Notes: generated from the letters alone by a model not told the origin. A DNA stretch of 64,000 nt from Myotis daubentonii (GCF_963259705.1 NC_081844.1:46795501-46859500); one strand, 5' to 3'. Shown: positions 11,752-23,154, counted from the stretch's first letter. Numbers and translations are program-made.

Positions 11752-13274
11752 TCCTATCTAATAAAAGAGAAACATGGTAATTGACATATGACCGCTACCC
11801 TTCCCATTGGCTAATCAGCGAGATATGCAAATTAACTCCCAGCCAAGATGGCAGCTGGCAGCCAGGCAGCTTGAAACTAACATGAGGCTTGCTTGCTTCA
11901 GTGACGGAGGACTCCAACGTTCCCCGCCTGCCTTGCCGGCCTCTGAGCTTGCAGTTTAAGAAACATTGTAACAAATATAGAAGCTAAACAAAACCCCAGA
12001 AACCTGCTTTCAGCTAGCCGGGATCTCAGAGCTGGAGTTATACATTGTTTCGATTATAGAATCGAAACAAACCAGATACCTGCTTTCAGGAGCGGAGGCC
12101 TAAGAGCTGGAGCCTCAGAGCTAAACCTGGCCCAGAATTAAAAAATAAAAAGAAAAAAAGGAGCAGTTGGGAGATTCTGTCACCCGCCAGCCTGAAAATA
12201 GCCCTCAGCCCCTCACCCAGACTGGCAGGCACCCCAGTGGGGACCTCTACCCTGAGGGTGTGTGACCAGCTGCAAACAGCCATTATCCCCTCACCCAGGC
12301 TGGCCAGGCACCCCAGTGGGGACCCCCACCCTGATCCAGGACACCCTTCAGGGCAAACCAGCCAGCCCCCACCCATGTACCAGGCCTCTATTCTATATAG
12401 TAAAAGGGTAATATGCCTCCCAGCACCGGGATCAGCATGACAGGGGGCAGCGCCCAAACCCCCTAATTGCCCTGCGGCTCTGTGTGTGACAGGGGGCGGG
12501 GCCACAACCTCCCTATTGGCCCTGCTCTGTTCCTGACAGGGGAAGGTGCCCCAAACCCCTGATCGGCCCTGCTCTGTGTGTGACAGGGTGTGGCGCCCCA
12601 ACCCCCCCACCCCCACACGAGCCCTGCTCTGTGTGTGATGGGGTAGAGCCATAACCTCCCCATCGGCCCTGCCTTGAGTGTGACAGGGTGTGGCACCCCA
12701 ACCCCCTGATCTGCCCTGCTCTGTGTGTAACAGGGGGCGGTGCCCCAACTCCCCTATTGGCCCTACTCTGTGAGTGACAGGGGGGAGCTCCCCAACCCCC
12801 TGATCGACCCTGCTCTGTGCAGGACAGGGGGAGCTCCCCAACTCCCTGATCGACCCTGCTCTGTGCGTGACAGGGGGGAGCTCCCCAACCCCCTGATTGG
12901 CCCTGCTCTGTGCGTGATAGGGGGTGGCGCCGCAACCTCCCCATCGACCCTGCCTTGAGTGTGAGAGGGGGTGGTGCCCCAACCTCCTAATCAGCCCTAC
13001 CCTGAGCGTGACTGAGGGTGGCATCGCAACCTCCCGATCCGCCCTGCTCTGTGCATGACAGGGGTGGCGCCCCAACTCCCCAATTGGCCCTGCTCTGAGC
13101 CCGACCAGGGGCTGCACCTAGGGATTGGGCCTGCCCTCTGCCACCTGGGAGCAGGCCTAAGCCAGCAGGTCGTTATCTCCCGAGGAGTTCCAGACTGCGA
13201 GAGGGCACAGGCCGGGCTGAGAGACCCCCCACTTCCCCCCCGAGTGCACAAATTTTTGTGCATCGGGCCTCTAG
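11752..13274 (+). mobile_element. Composite HeliBat-type Helitron with internal minisatellite
   Basis: The element begins TCCTATCTAATAAAAGAG directly after an A and ends GGCCTCTAG directly before a T. An 8-bp stem (13245-13252 with 13255-13262, TGCACAAA/TTTGTGCA) stands 4 bases before the terminal GGGCCTCTAG. Inside, at 12384-12410, GGCCTCTA is joined straight to TTCTATATAGTAAAAGGG: a Helitron 3' end with a lost hairpin fused to a second Helitron 5' end. The unit is therefore two Helitrons head to tail with only the last terminator functional. The left part (11752-12385) holds degenerate direct repeats (CCTGCTTTCAG twice) and the right part a 47-bp minisatellite. No Rep/helicase is present. 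The 343-codon open frame across it is repeat-encoded. The same structure recurs at 34038-36005. Confidence 0.88.
12435..13085 (+). repeat. 47-bp GC-rich minisatellite in the Helitron (about 14 units)
   Basis: Tandem units carry the core CTGATCGGCCCTGCTCTGTG, a GTGACAGGGGG segment and CCCCAACCCCC. The unit is about 47 bp, which is not a multiple of three, so successive units are read in rotating frames and long frames appear by chance on both strands. Units differ by scattered substitutions. It matches the arrays in the Helitrons at 34038 and 63512 in reverse orientation. Confidence 0.9.
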
Positions 13275-13359
13275 TTCTAATTTATAAAATCGAAAGAGTA
13301 AGTTTTGTATAAATTTGCCAAGGGAACAGGTTTTTACTGTTGTTAAAAATAAGCTGGTA

Positions 13360-13500
13360 AGGTTTAGTCCAAGCTCCACAACTTACTCTCTTTGAGACCT
13401 TGGGCAAGTTACTTATCTTCATTGTGCCTCATGATCCATATACTATCCATATACCTATACTCAGAAGTTTGTTTTGAGAATCAACTTTATCGAAATGAGT
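13360..13500 (+). repeat. MIR SINE
   Basis: The core GAGACCTTGGGCAAGTTACT with TCATTGTGCCTCATGATCC after it is the diagnostic MIR middle (TGACCTTGGGCAAGTTACTTAACCT family text). The copy is truncated and sits immediately after the Helitron. Confidence 0.75.
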
Positions 13501-13869
13501 TTAGGATATTTTTTGGAAAACATTTAATGAGCGCTAGCCAATATTACCTTAAGAATATCCAGGAAATTACTATTAGTCTACATAAATTTACATTGTCCAG
13601 ATTCAAAATTTCAAAACAACAACAGTATTTTTGAATTTTAATAGACCATAGCATATGCTTGTAGAAAATATAAACCAAATGTTTGGATAAATGCAGTAAT
13701 CTCTTTTGGGTTTACATTTGAATATGTTAAAATATGACAATGTATTCAATCTCTGAATAATTCATTACAAACTTTTATTAAGATGCACACATGCTGAACT
13801 TCTTTCTATTTTTTTATATATGAAACTTGTTTCCAATTCAGATTTTCTGTATCTGGTTTCTTACCATAT

Positions 13870-14090
13870 TCAGGTATCAACTCCTCAGAACAGCCTTGCT
13901 TGATTACCCTATCTAAAGTAGAACCTTGCTCCCAAGAATTCTCTACAATGTTGCCCTTACTGTCTTTCTAAATTTAGTTACAATCAGAATATACCTGAAT
14001 TATCTGTTGCTTGTTTCAATCTGTCTCTCTCCATTATTGTTTACTCCTATATCACCAGGGCCCAGAATTGTGCTGGATTTTAGAAATAAT
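13870..14090 (+). repeat. L2-like 3' fragment
   Basis: CTGTCTCTCTCCATTATTG and CACCAGGGCCCAGAATTGTG resemble the L2 3' region around its 'small amounts / principal use' segment. Diverged and assigned by eye only. Confidence 0.4.
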
Positions 14091-14091
14091 A

Positions 14092-14250
14092 ATAGTAGCT
14101 TACATTTATGCATGTTGTACATAACTCACTTTGTGTACTTCATGTGTACTGACAATTTAATCTTCACAACAACCTCATTTTACAGGTGAGAAAAAGGAGG
14201 CTATGAGAGGTAAAGGAATCACACCACTAACAAGTAGTCAAATGGTTGTT
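14092..14250 (-). repeat. MIR SINE
   Basis: In antisense: CAATTTAATCTTCACAACAA, CCTCATTTTACAGGTGAGAA, GGAGGCTATGAGAGG and AAGGAATCACACCACTAACA follow the order of the MIR 3' half and core. A good match for an ancient copy. Confidence 0.75.
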
Positions 14251-14379
14251 AAAGTAAATGACTAGGTGGGTGAGGTTTGGGACAACGAACAGAATATGCA
14301 AAGGTGAGTAACACCTAAACTCGCAGGGTATGGGCACATGAGTCAGAAAAATAGATATGGAAAGTTAATAAGCAAGATA

Positions 14380-14430
14380 ATACCTCAAACTTATATATAC
14401 AGTGATGTATATCAACTATATCTCAAGAAA
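14380..14430 (+). mobile_element. 51-bp 5'-truncated L1-like micro-insertion
   Basis: A 51-bp segment with CTCAAACTTATATATACAG, ATCAACTATATCTCAAGAAA at its end is bounded by a perfect 13-bp direct repeat AATAAGCAAGATA (14367-14379 and 14431-14443). The text matches the CACCTGAAACTTATATAA... TCAACTATATCTCAATAAAA ending of old mammalian L1s. The duplication plus the A-rich end indicates target-primed reverse transcription that stopped within about 50 bases. Confidence 0.65.
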
Positions 14431-14443
14431 AATAAGCAAGATA

Positions 14444-16900
14444 GTTAGACAGATTTCATGAATCCCTGTAGATGCTGTGATGGAAGCTTTCACAGTGCAC
14501 AAGGATAGTATAATTGAGGGCATGGCGTTTCCTTTGGTGGTCAGGACCAGTTTCTTCATGGGAGATGATGGCTAATGTGTGTTTGAGGGAGAAGAGTGAA
14601 TGTGGGTGTCTTAAATTGCACAGCGTTGAGAATCTCTAAATGAAACATTATATAATACAGAGGAAAATACATGAAAATATAAACTGTCTTGATGAACCCC
14701 CAAAACACTGCATGAGGTTTGTTCCTACTGTAGCACCTCAGTGGCTCTGGCTGAATATGGTTCAGCTGGAAGCCAAGCTGTTACCATGGCTATTTGCATA
14801 ATGACCAAGTGGAGGTGGAGTCAGTGACCAGCACTAAACTCTTAGAGAATAAATGCCAATGAGAATTTCTTCGTTATGAGCTATTCTACCTTTATAAAGT
14901 TAAGCATCAGGAACTGCATCATTTATTTCAAGAAAAGTAATACAGGTAGAAAATAAAACCATGGGTTGTAGCTGTCACCAGATAGTAGAATTTAAAATAT
15001 CCATTCATTGTTATTAAATCTTGCATTGTCATTATAATTTATGGTTTAAGTACTGTTTACAATTTTGGCAGTTAGGTTTTGATAATCTCAAATAGTATTA
15101 ATAATTTGTCAGATTTTACAAGTACTTTGTAATAAAAAAAAGCATGTATTCAGTTTGATAACACTAAGATGTTAACACCTAACAACCACTTGAGGAAAAA
15201 AGAAGAAGAAATATCTGCCTGATAATTGTTAAATTTTTCTCTTCAATAAAAATTTTGTGAAGAATGGCCTCAACTGGCATTGGATAACATATTCCTGCAT
15301 ATAAAGTATTTTGTAGATAATTTTATTTTTATTTTCTTTCTATTTTAAATTAATTCTTAAGCTCAAGGTTGATCATGTACTTTAAGAATACTTTAAGAAT
15401 ATTATTTTAGGAATATTATTCTTAATCATTATAGAGGACTTAATTTGGTTATTTAGAGAGGACTCTATTTATAGTTTATGATCCTTCTCAATTTCATTAA
15501 GAGACTGAAAAGCTGGAAAGCATTCATGCATACTGTGAATTGCATACTTAGTTCACAATTAGAGTATGTTTAATTACTTAGACTGTTGAAGATAAGAGGC
15601 CTGTCTTTTTCGTGTATTTCAATGTATTAGATATAAAGGTGACTTTTAAACTGTCCACCCATATATACATACATGCAAATATGAATTTAACATGACAGTC
15701 TCTTGTAAGTGTTGAGAAACATTTAAATCTTTAATAGATGATATTTAAGATACTTCAGGGGAAGAGAGGTTTTACCATATGAATGTCATTGCCTTTCTGT
15801 CATTAGTAATTAGTGTTATAGCATCATCATTTGCTTTTTTGTCTAATATATTCCCGGAAATTTTTAATTCTCTAACCAATCAATCAGAAGCCATTCTTAA
15901 GAGTTGAAGGATGAGCTGAAGGAGGGGTTCCTTTTCTTTACATAAATCAAAGTGGCATAGCAAGTTTGGATTATCCTGCTGAGCTTGGCAAGGTTGATGT
16001 AAAATTTCTTAATCTCAGGAGGCAGTAAAAAAATGTACTTTTTCTGTTGAAAATGTTCTGCCTTAACATTAGGATAAAGAAATAAATGGCCTTTAAACTG
16101 CACTTCAATTAGCCTTGAGGTTTATATTATACAAAGCAAAAAATTGTTGAAAAAAAATAAGCAAATATTAAGAATGCACATAGTATCCTGAAAATATGCT
16201 GACAAACTTCATTTTAATGTCCTTAAATAGCTTGTTTTCTGCCACTTAATAGTATTTGGAGGAGCATGAGAATAAGAACAAAGAACACATGAAATATGAG
16301 CCAAAGGAAAGGAAATGAAAGAACCTATGGTATCTATTTTGAAAATGGAGAAACCAAATTCTAAGGATATTTGATATTAACATTTTAAAAAGAGACAGGA
16401 AATAAATCATAATGTTTCCAGTGAATAGTGATCAAAGGAAAAAAATGGTTTGATTCTTTTTTTGTAAGAAAGTGAATTAAATTTCCATTCAAACTCCTCA
16501 TTCAAGTTTGTTTAAATGGGCCTGATATACCCTTTTAAAATGAAGTCATTTTATTCACTCATTCTAGGAAAAAATCACTTATAGGACCTCTGTGAGTTCA
16601 TAGTGTTGTGCAAATTACTGTGAGCAGAAAGAAATAAAAGACAATACTTATTTGTGAGTTTCAGTGCACTATTTTTCAGAAAGCATTGGCAGCAGAGGAT
16701 TCTTGGTAGGCATTTTTCTGTCCCTAGGTAGTTTTCCACTTGAAAGGAGCAAATAACAGGTTGTTGGTTTTTCTTTTTTTAATCAAAAACATTCAGGCAG
16801 AGCCAAGGAGTTAATGGAAGGAACAGCCACCAACAGCAAATGGTCCTGGACAGCACGTGGTATACTGCCTGGCGCGCTGCTCTGAGGTGGGTCTCTCTAT
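14444..16900. other. Non-genic stretch with one motif cluster
   Basis: No gene or repeat recognised. Near 14780-14800 the sequence GTTACCATGGCTATTTGCAT joins an RFX X-box-like half (GTTACCATGGC) to a perfect octamer ATTTGCAT. The rest is AT-rich. Confidence 0.4.
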
Positions 16901-17112
16901 CAGCGGTTCTCAACCTGTGGGTCGCGACCCTTTTGGCGGTTGAACGACCCTTTCACAGGGGTCGCCTAAGACCATCCTGCATATCAGATATTTACATTAC
17001 GATTCATAACAGTAGCAACATGGCAGTTACGAAGTAGCAACGAAAATAATTTTATGGTTGGGTCACAACATGAGGAACTGTACTTAAAGGGCCAGAAGGT
17101 TGAGAACCACTG
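16901..17112. mobile_element. SPIN-type non-autonomous hAT transposon
   Basis: Terminal inverted repeats CAGCGGTTCTCAACC (16901-16915) and GGTTGAGAACCACTG (17098-17112) match 14 of 15. Between them are the SPIN landmarks GTGGGTCGCGACCC, TTTCACAGGGGTCGCCTAAG, CGATTCATAACAGTAGCAAC and AATAATTTTATGGTTGGG. SPIN elements entered several tetrapod lineages, vespertilionid bats among them, by horizontal transfer (established). At 212 bp it has no transposase. The flanks ending CTCTAT and starting GTCTAGAT after CGA suggest a decayed 8-bp target duplication of the hAT nTCTAGAn type. Confidence 0.9.
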
Positions 17113-17716
17113 CGAGTCTAGATTCTAATGATAAAAGAATGCCTCATATGAAGCCTGGTGACATACAACACCTGACTTGGTCCTCTTTAATGTGAAAAAA
17201 AAAGCTCTCTTTGCTCTAACAAACTAAACATTTTCTAATTCATTTTAAGAGTCTAGAAGAGGAGATAGACTGCTGTTGCTATGAAACAGAGAAGGAAGAT
17301 ACCCAACTCCCAAAAGATAAGCCAATGCACCCTAGGAAGTATTATTCAAGTTGGGTTGACAAAGAAGTTAAGTGCCAATGACAAAACCAAAAAACAAACA
17401 AAAGAAAACTGTGTTCATCATAGGTATTCATGCCTTTTAAAAACTATTCTAAAATATTTTCATTGTATTCTTTAGTTGAAGCTATATTTTTCTGTCAAAT
17501 ATATTCACAAACACAAAGTTCTTTTGCTTTTGTTATATTTTTAAATAACTGGACTAATTTAATACATGCAGAAGCTGTTAAAATTCCACATACGATCAAT
17601 CGGTGCCCACTTGATTCACTGATGTCACTTTTCAGAGATAACCATTCTAAGCTCTTTTTATTTTTCTTCAGTTACACTGGTGGTTGCCATAGATCTTATT
17701 TTTGATAGATATATCT
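17113..17716. other. Non-genic stretch
   Basis: Nothing recognised. A 91-codon frame here lacks any recognisable domain and overlaps AT-rich sequence. Confidence 0.4.
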
Positions 17717-17927
17717 CATGGGGAACATCTGGCCTTCGGGCCTTTGAAATCATTTGGTCTGGCCCTGCCAAGGCAACCGCAAGCAGGACTCAAAATTCAA
17801 TAAATCTGGGAGCTTTTTTCATAGCAACATAAACTTATATTAAGTGAATTATATTAAGCGAATGATGTTATTAATACCCAAATGGCTTTTGGCAGAATAA
17901 AGGTCCCCACCCCTGCGGGTCTAGGGG
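17717..17927 (-). mobile_element. hAT-like non-autonomous element
   Basis: On the minus strand it begins CAGGGGTGGGGACCTTTATT and includes TCTGCCAAAAGCCATTTGGG, ATAACATCATTCGC and a GGCCCGAAGGCCAGATGTTC end. This layout (CAGGGG start, AT-rich centre, GGCC...GTTCCCCATG end) is that of hAT-type non-autonomous elements. A GTCTAG flank on one side fits the hAT target preference. The terminal repeats are imperfect and no transposase is present. Family not named. Confidence 0.5.
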
Positions 17928-18914
17928 ATGATTAGGGAGGTACTCTGAGTCATATCTAAACTACTGGCCGTAACATTTTTAACAGTGTCTTTCATGAATT
18001 TAACACATTCGTATTTCATGCTACTCTATGCTAAGTATAGTTTCAGGTACGTTGCTTCCAGAACAGTTATTGTTCATTACTGTATTCTCAATACCTGGAA
18101 AAACTGTTTCTTATTCCTGTTTATTATTATATCCTCAGGAATGAGGAAAGACCTGAAATGCATCATTAATAAATGTTTTATAGTCTACTACATAATATCT
18201 CTAAGGATAGTCCTAAACTGTGAAGAATTTATTTTGATAGGTAAAAAATTTTTTTAGGTTGAAACATGAAATTTATGAAAGGACAATATCACATCTTGTT
18301 TTCAGTTATTTATGTAATTAATTTCCCTATAACTAGACTAAATTTTTTAATTCTTGGGAACTACCTTTGCAAAATATAAAATAAATAACCAGATATATAT
18401 TCATTTAATTATTGAATTTAATTATAATCACAAAATATTGACATTAGAACTATCAAGCCTCAAAGTAACCTCAAGGTTCAAGACCTTTATTTTCATTTGA
18501 ATGTTTTAAATGTTGCAAATGTTCCTATGTCATTTAGTTAGCAATTGACAGAAATAAAATAAATTCTGGTCTCCTACTTTCAGAATACATTTTCTTCACT
18601 GAAACTTTTTCCATCAAGGCTTTTGATGGTAAAATTTTCTCTATTGCCCACATTACAAAATAAAGTTGTCACTATCTTTTAGATTGAAAGCCACGAAAAT
18701 GAATGAAATGGGGCTGACTGCTGGGAAAACTCAATATTTCTAGTGTCTTTTAAAATTTATTTTCTTCTGAAAGATCTGCGCTAGCTAGAGATGACTAGTT
18801 GTTTGTCAAGGACTCTGGGTAAAGTTGGCTACCTGGCTACCCTCACTACCTTGCGTTCAGGTAGGATCATACAGTGAGTTCTGGCCAGGAGAATGTGAGT
18901 GGAAGTGATAGAAA
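17928..18914. other. AT-rich stretch
   Basis: No gene. A weak old-LINE flavour around 18040-18175 (ATTAATAAATGTTTTAT at its end) is not enough to assign. Confidence 0.35.
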
Positions 18915-19118
18915 CTAGTACCACTCAAACTGCAGTTTGCATTAAAATCACCTGAGGAGTCCATTAAAATATACATTCCTGAGCTCCACATATTGAGTTC
19001 CTGATTTGGGAGGTCTGGAACAGGGCCTGTGACTTTGCATTTTTCACTCATTAGTAGGTAATGCTGATATTGCCTGTCCATGACCCACACCTTGATAGAG
19101 ATCACCACTACTTTGCCC
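18915..19118 (+). repeat. MER5-type hAT-Charlie relic
   Basis: TTGCATTAAAATCACCTGAG, GAGTTCCTGATTTGGGAGGT, TGGAACAGGGCCTGTGACTT and TGCATTTTTCACTCATTAG follow the order of MER5-type elements (CATCAGAATCACCTGG..., TCTGATTCAGTAGGTCTGG..., TTTGCATTTCTAAC). It is an ancient, non-autonomous DNA transposon without terminal-repeat integrity. Confidence 0.75.
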
Positions 19119-19533
19119 ACATCCAGGGGGAAAAGAGTTTTTTAAATGAAGTCATTATTTTTATGACATTTATTTATAATTAAACACAGGAATACATTCT
19201 CTCTCTACCACCATCAATTTTTAGTGATATAAGTATGAGCATTTACAAATTCAGTTTTTAATGTGGATATTTCAAAAGGAGGAAAATACTGTTCAAGCAG
19301 GAAATAGATATAAGGAAAAAGACATAGGAGGGAGATTAAAAAGTAAGAGCTATGAACTTAAGGCATAATTTGTTATCTCTAAATTATTTCATACTTACAG
19401 GCAGAAGACAAAAAATGATGCAAATAGAGTAAAAAAAAATACCAGCACATATTATATGGAATTTGGAGGATCTTTCCTGACCGCCATGATGATGTGAATT
19501 ACTTTCTACAACAATTAAGCCATCCCTGGTATA

Positions 19534-19698
19534 CAGTGGGGCCTTGACTTACGAGTGTCCTGACTAACGAGTTTTTTGAGATACCAGCTGTCTCTCGGCT
19601 AATTTTTTGCTTTGAGTTGACAGAGTAATTTGAGTTAACGAGCTCCTTAACAAGCTCCGTCTCGGAACGAATTAAACTCGTAAGTCAATGCCCCACTG
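19534..19698. mobile_element. Tc1/mariner-superfamily MITE
   Basis: A 165-bp element bounded by TA at 19532-19533 and TA at 19699-19700. Its ends CAGTGGGGCCTTGACTTACG and, read inward from the right, CAGTGGGGCATTGACTTACG are inverted repeats extending about 22 bp with one mismatch. The interior is AT-rich with GAGTT-type subrepeats (TAACGAG, GAGTTAACGAG) and has no coding content. TA duplication and the short paired ends place it in Tc1/mariner; it could be pogo/Tigger-like. Good preservation suggests a later wave than MIR or L2. Confidence 0.8.
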
Positions 19699-19700
19699 TA

Positions 19701-20689
19701 CTTAGTATGAGCTTCTGAAAATCACAAGCACATGAATACAACTAAACAATGTTAATTGGATTGTCATTTTCAACATAAAATCAAGGTGTTCTACTGGTAT
19801 GCTAGGGAAAACCCTTTGGCTTCGGGAACTCTCCTTCTTGAGTGATGGTTATTCACTTATCTTTCAGTCCACTTTCCAGTTTATTTGTAACCTGCTCACA
19901 GCTCAGCAGCTTCACTCTTCCCCTTCATCTTTGCACCTCTGGCACAATGTGTGAACAGCTTATCCAATGTGTCACTCGGTCTCCATGGTTTCAACACATT
20001 ATTTCAACATCCTTGGGAAAACAAGTACTCCTGATTTTATTTCATAATATGCCTACTATTCCAATCCCCTCTATCTGCTTAATCCTGTAACCTTTCAAAT
20101 TAGGCTCACTCAGGTAGCTTCCCCTTATTATCTTGAGATTAAAGATTAGACTCTCCTTGGTAATAAGTATTCAGGGTGGACAAAGGAGTTTGTGTTTGTC
20201 TTCTCGACCTACCACAGAGCTGACAGCTCTACCGAAAACTTACATCATCATTTTCTTCCACATCTGTGGTAGGTTTTACCATCGTTTTATAAATGAAATG
20301 CATAGTCACAACTTGCCTAATAACACAGTCAACATTTTTATCAGAGCGAAGGTTACAATCAAAACCTCACAAACCCAGTGGACTATATTTTAAGGTGTTT
20401 AACCTTATAATAATCCCTATGTTAGGAAAATTAAAATGTACTCAGAGCACCCAGACCTGTGATTGCAATACATGGAAAACTGATCAATGATTTAAATTTC
20501 ATGATCTCTCTAGATTATACCTTCCATGTGGTAGACACTGTGTCTATCATTCACCATATGATACCAGTATAGCACGGTACTTTGAATGGAGAAGGTACTG
20601 GATACATTTTAGTTGAATCAATGTTGAAAATATTAAATAAAATCATGAAATATGATTAAAGAAACACCATCTATTCCTGGCTTGTTTTC
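19701..20689. other. Non-genic stretch
   Basis: No gene or repeat recognised; frames up to 86 codons look fortuitous. Confidence 0.4.
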
Positions 20690-20905
20690 CTTTTACTTAA
20701 CATGGTTGTTAAGAGGATAACTTCTGGAATCAGACTGTACAACACTACTAAATGATCTTTGTGGCTCAGTTTCCCTCTCTGGACAGTGGTATAAGGACAC
20801 CAACTAACTCATGGAATTTTTTGAGAATTAAGTGAGATAATTCACATTAGCCTCTTAGGTGAGTGTTGAACACATTACAATCACTTAGTAAGTGTTCTCT
20901 ATGGG
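20690..20905 (+). repeat. MIR SINE
   Basis: GTGGCTCAGTTTCCCTCTCT, then TGAGAATTAAGTGAGATAAT, then CACTTAGTAAGTGTTC give the MIR core and 3' half in order. Diverged, sense orientation. Confidence 0.75.
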
Positions 20906-21944
20906 ACTTCCCATTTGATACTGGCAAAGAGCTGGGGTTTTTGTTTAAACTTATGATAAATGTATCAATCATAAAGAGATATAATGGAAATGAGATGGGA
21001 GAATATTACAAAAATATATTTTCATCATAAAACAAATAAAGGGCTTCACTGCTATTTCAAAAACAATTTTTATAACCTAATATACATTTTCATACTGATA
21101 AGGGCCTTACTAGGTAAGTGGAGTTTCTTATTATCCTGTTCTTTAGTTCCAAGACAGGAAAATAAAGATGTGCTGTAGTTCAAAGATGCACATCTCTATG
21201 GAAATATACTTGAAATTTAGCCTTCTGTCCTCTGAACCACATACTAGACCAGGTTGACAATTTATTCCATTAATGGCACTGAGTAGAATTTCTGCATACT
21301 CCTCGCTATATGTACCTCTCTTACTGAATTTTCCTCCTTTGCTCTCTTTCGTCAACTTTATTTACCCTTCTATTGCAATCGGATTTGGGGATTTTATTCT
21401 TGTTGGTGGTGGTGGTAATGGTGGTAGTTTTTGAAACAGTTTCTTTTTCTCTCACTATTCTTTTACTTTCATCTCTCTTTGAGCCAAGAAATAAAAGTAT
21501 GCAGTAATTCACAAGAGCCTTGCTTTGCAAGTAGAATTTGGGAGTTAAGCAATATGACCTCTAGAATCATTTGTTCTATAGAAGCCTTCCTTAAAGAATC
21601 ATGTAGGAATAAGCCAATGCTCTCAGACATTTCCTGGTCACTGGCAGCATTTGCCATCCATCTTTAAGTGGGTAATTCCCTTGTCAAAGGCCCAGTCATC
21701 CAGATAATTCTATACAGCCCATCATTATTTATTTTCTCCAACAATACTTCAGAATCAGATCAAGTAAATTTGATATGATTAGTGTGGCATGCCCTAGGAA
21801 TCAAAGTGCTTATGATTGGACACACTTATCTTACTTGTTCAGGAGCTGACAGGAAGTTAGTAATTGAAAAGGAGCCTCATAATATTACTTCCACTGAAAA
21901 GATTTCCTCTTGAAGAGGGTGGTCACTTATTTGGAGAGATTTGG
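20906..21944. other. Non-genic stretch
   Basis: No gene or repeat recognised. Short frames of 60 to 78 codons overlap on both strands, none with a domain. Confidence 0.4.
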
Positions 21945-21954
21945 ACTGCTCTCT

Positions 21955-22174
21955 CTTTTTTTAATTTTTATTTTTTTAATTTCTTTATTGATTTAGGTAT
22001 TACATATTTGTCCTTATCCCCCCATTGCCCCCCAACCCACACTCGTGCCCTTACCACCCTGTTGTCTGTGTCCATTGGTTAGGCTTATATGCATGCATAC
22101 AAGTCCTTTGGTTGATCTCTCCTCCTTACTCCCACCCTCCCCTACCTTCCATCTGAGGTTTGACGGTCAGATCA
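21955..22174 (-). mobile_element. 5'-truncated young L1 3' end
   Basis: On the minus strand the segment is a G-rich L1 3' UTR (GGGGGGCAATGGGGGGATAAG), ACAAATATGTAATACCTAAA, the AATAAAG polyadenylation signal and an A-rich tail. It is flanked by a 10-bp duplication ACTGCTCTCT (21945-21954 and 22175-22184). About 220 bp survive of an element normally 6 kb long. The same tail is seen at 45153 and 62480, so they share a family. Confidence 0.82.
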
Positions 22175-22644
22175 ACTGCTCTCTTGATACAGATAGTTTA
22201 TACAGTTGTTGAACAATATCTTGGGTTTTTCCACACCACCCTTCTGAACATGTTAAAGATACAAAGGACATATTAACTTCAAAACCACTACGCTGGCTCA
22301 GGTAAATATATTCTGGATAACAGTGGTATCGAGAGATCATGAAGAATTCTTCCTTTTCAAAAGATGAGATGGGGAGCTGCTTCTGAAAATAAGGTTTAGA
22401 AATAACTTTGTATACCATGATCTATGTGTTGCAGTACTATATGCATATGTCGGATGCAAATATGATTTATAACCACTATATTATCATAATTATGCAAGTA
22501 AATCATAAATATAGAAAAAGAATAGAAAGATATCAAGTGTTTTCTTTGGATAATCTGGTAAATTTTGGGTGACATTTTTCTCTTTTTTATTTCCAAATTT
22601 GCTACAATGAGTATTAATTATTTTTATATGTGTAAAATATACTT

Positions 22645-22894
22645 GCCCTAGCTGGTTTGGCTCAGTGGATAGCGTGTCAGCCCCTGGACTGAAGGGTCCA
22701 TGTTCAATTCTGGTCAAGGGTATATACCTCGGTTGCAGGCTTAATCCCCAGCCCCGGTCAGGGGGAATGCAGGAGGCAACCAATCGGTGTATCTCTCACA
22801 TCGATGTGTTTGTCTCTCCCCTTCTCTTCCACTCTCTCTAAAAGTCAATGGAAAAATATCCTCGGGTGAGGATTAACAACAACAAAAAGAATGA
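22645..22894 (+). mobile_element. Ves-type SINE with TCCTCGGGTGAGGATT tail
   Basis: Head GCCCTAGCTGGTTTGGCTCA (box A) and TTCAATTCTGGTCAAGGG (box B) lead to GGAGGCAACCAATCGGTG and a C/T run. The tail has AATATCCTCGGGTGAGGATT, a short inverted repeat characteristic of one Ves subfamily. A perfect 11-bp target duplication AAAATATACTT flanks it (22634-22644 and 22895-22905). Confidence 0.93.
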
Positions 22895-23154
22895 AAAATA
22901 TACTTAAAATATTTTAACTATTAAGTCATAACACATAAAGTAGCACTTTCTTCTTATTATGGCTTTATTGATTTTCATTCAAGTTTTCCTGGTGTTCTTT
23001 TCTCTCCATAACTTGTATTATTACTTCAGGTAATGAACATCAAAAGGTTACTATATTAAAATTACTTGAACTATTTGCTTTCTCTTAAAAACTTTAATGA
23101 GTGTCAAATAATTGTAACACTAGCCCATAATATATGTCAAACTATAACACAGGG

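Noticed and set aside
12086..13117. 343-codon open frame on the minus strand
   Set aside because: It runs through the 47-bp minisatellite of a Helitron. Because the unit is not a multiple of three, the peptide cycles through three repeat phrases, and similar frames occur on both strands and in the other copies. No start context or domain.
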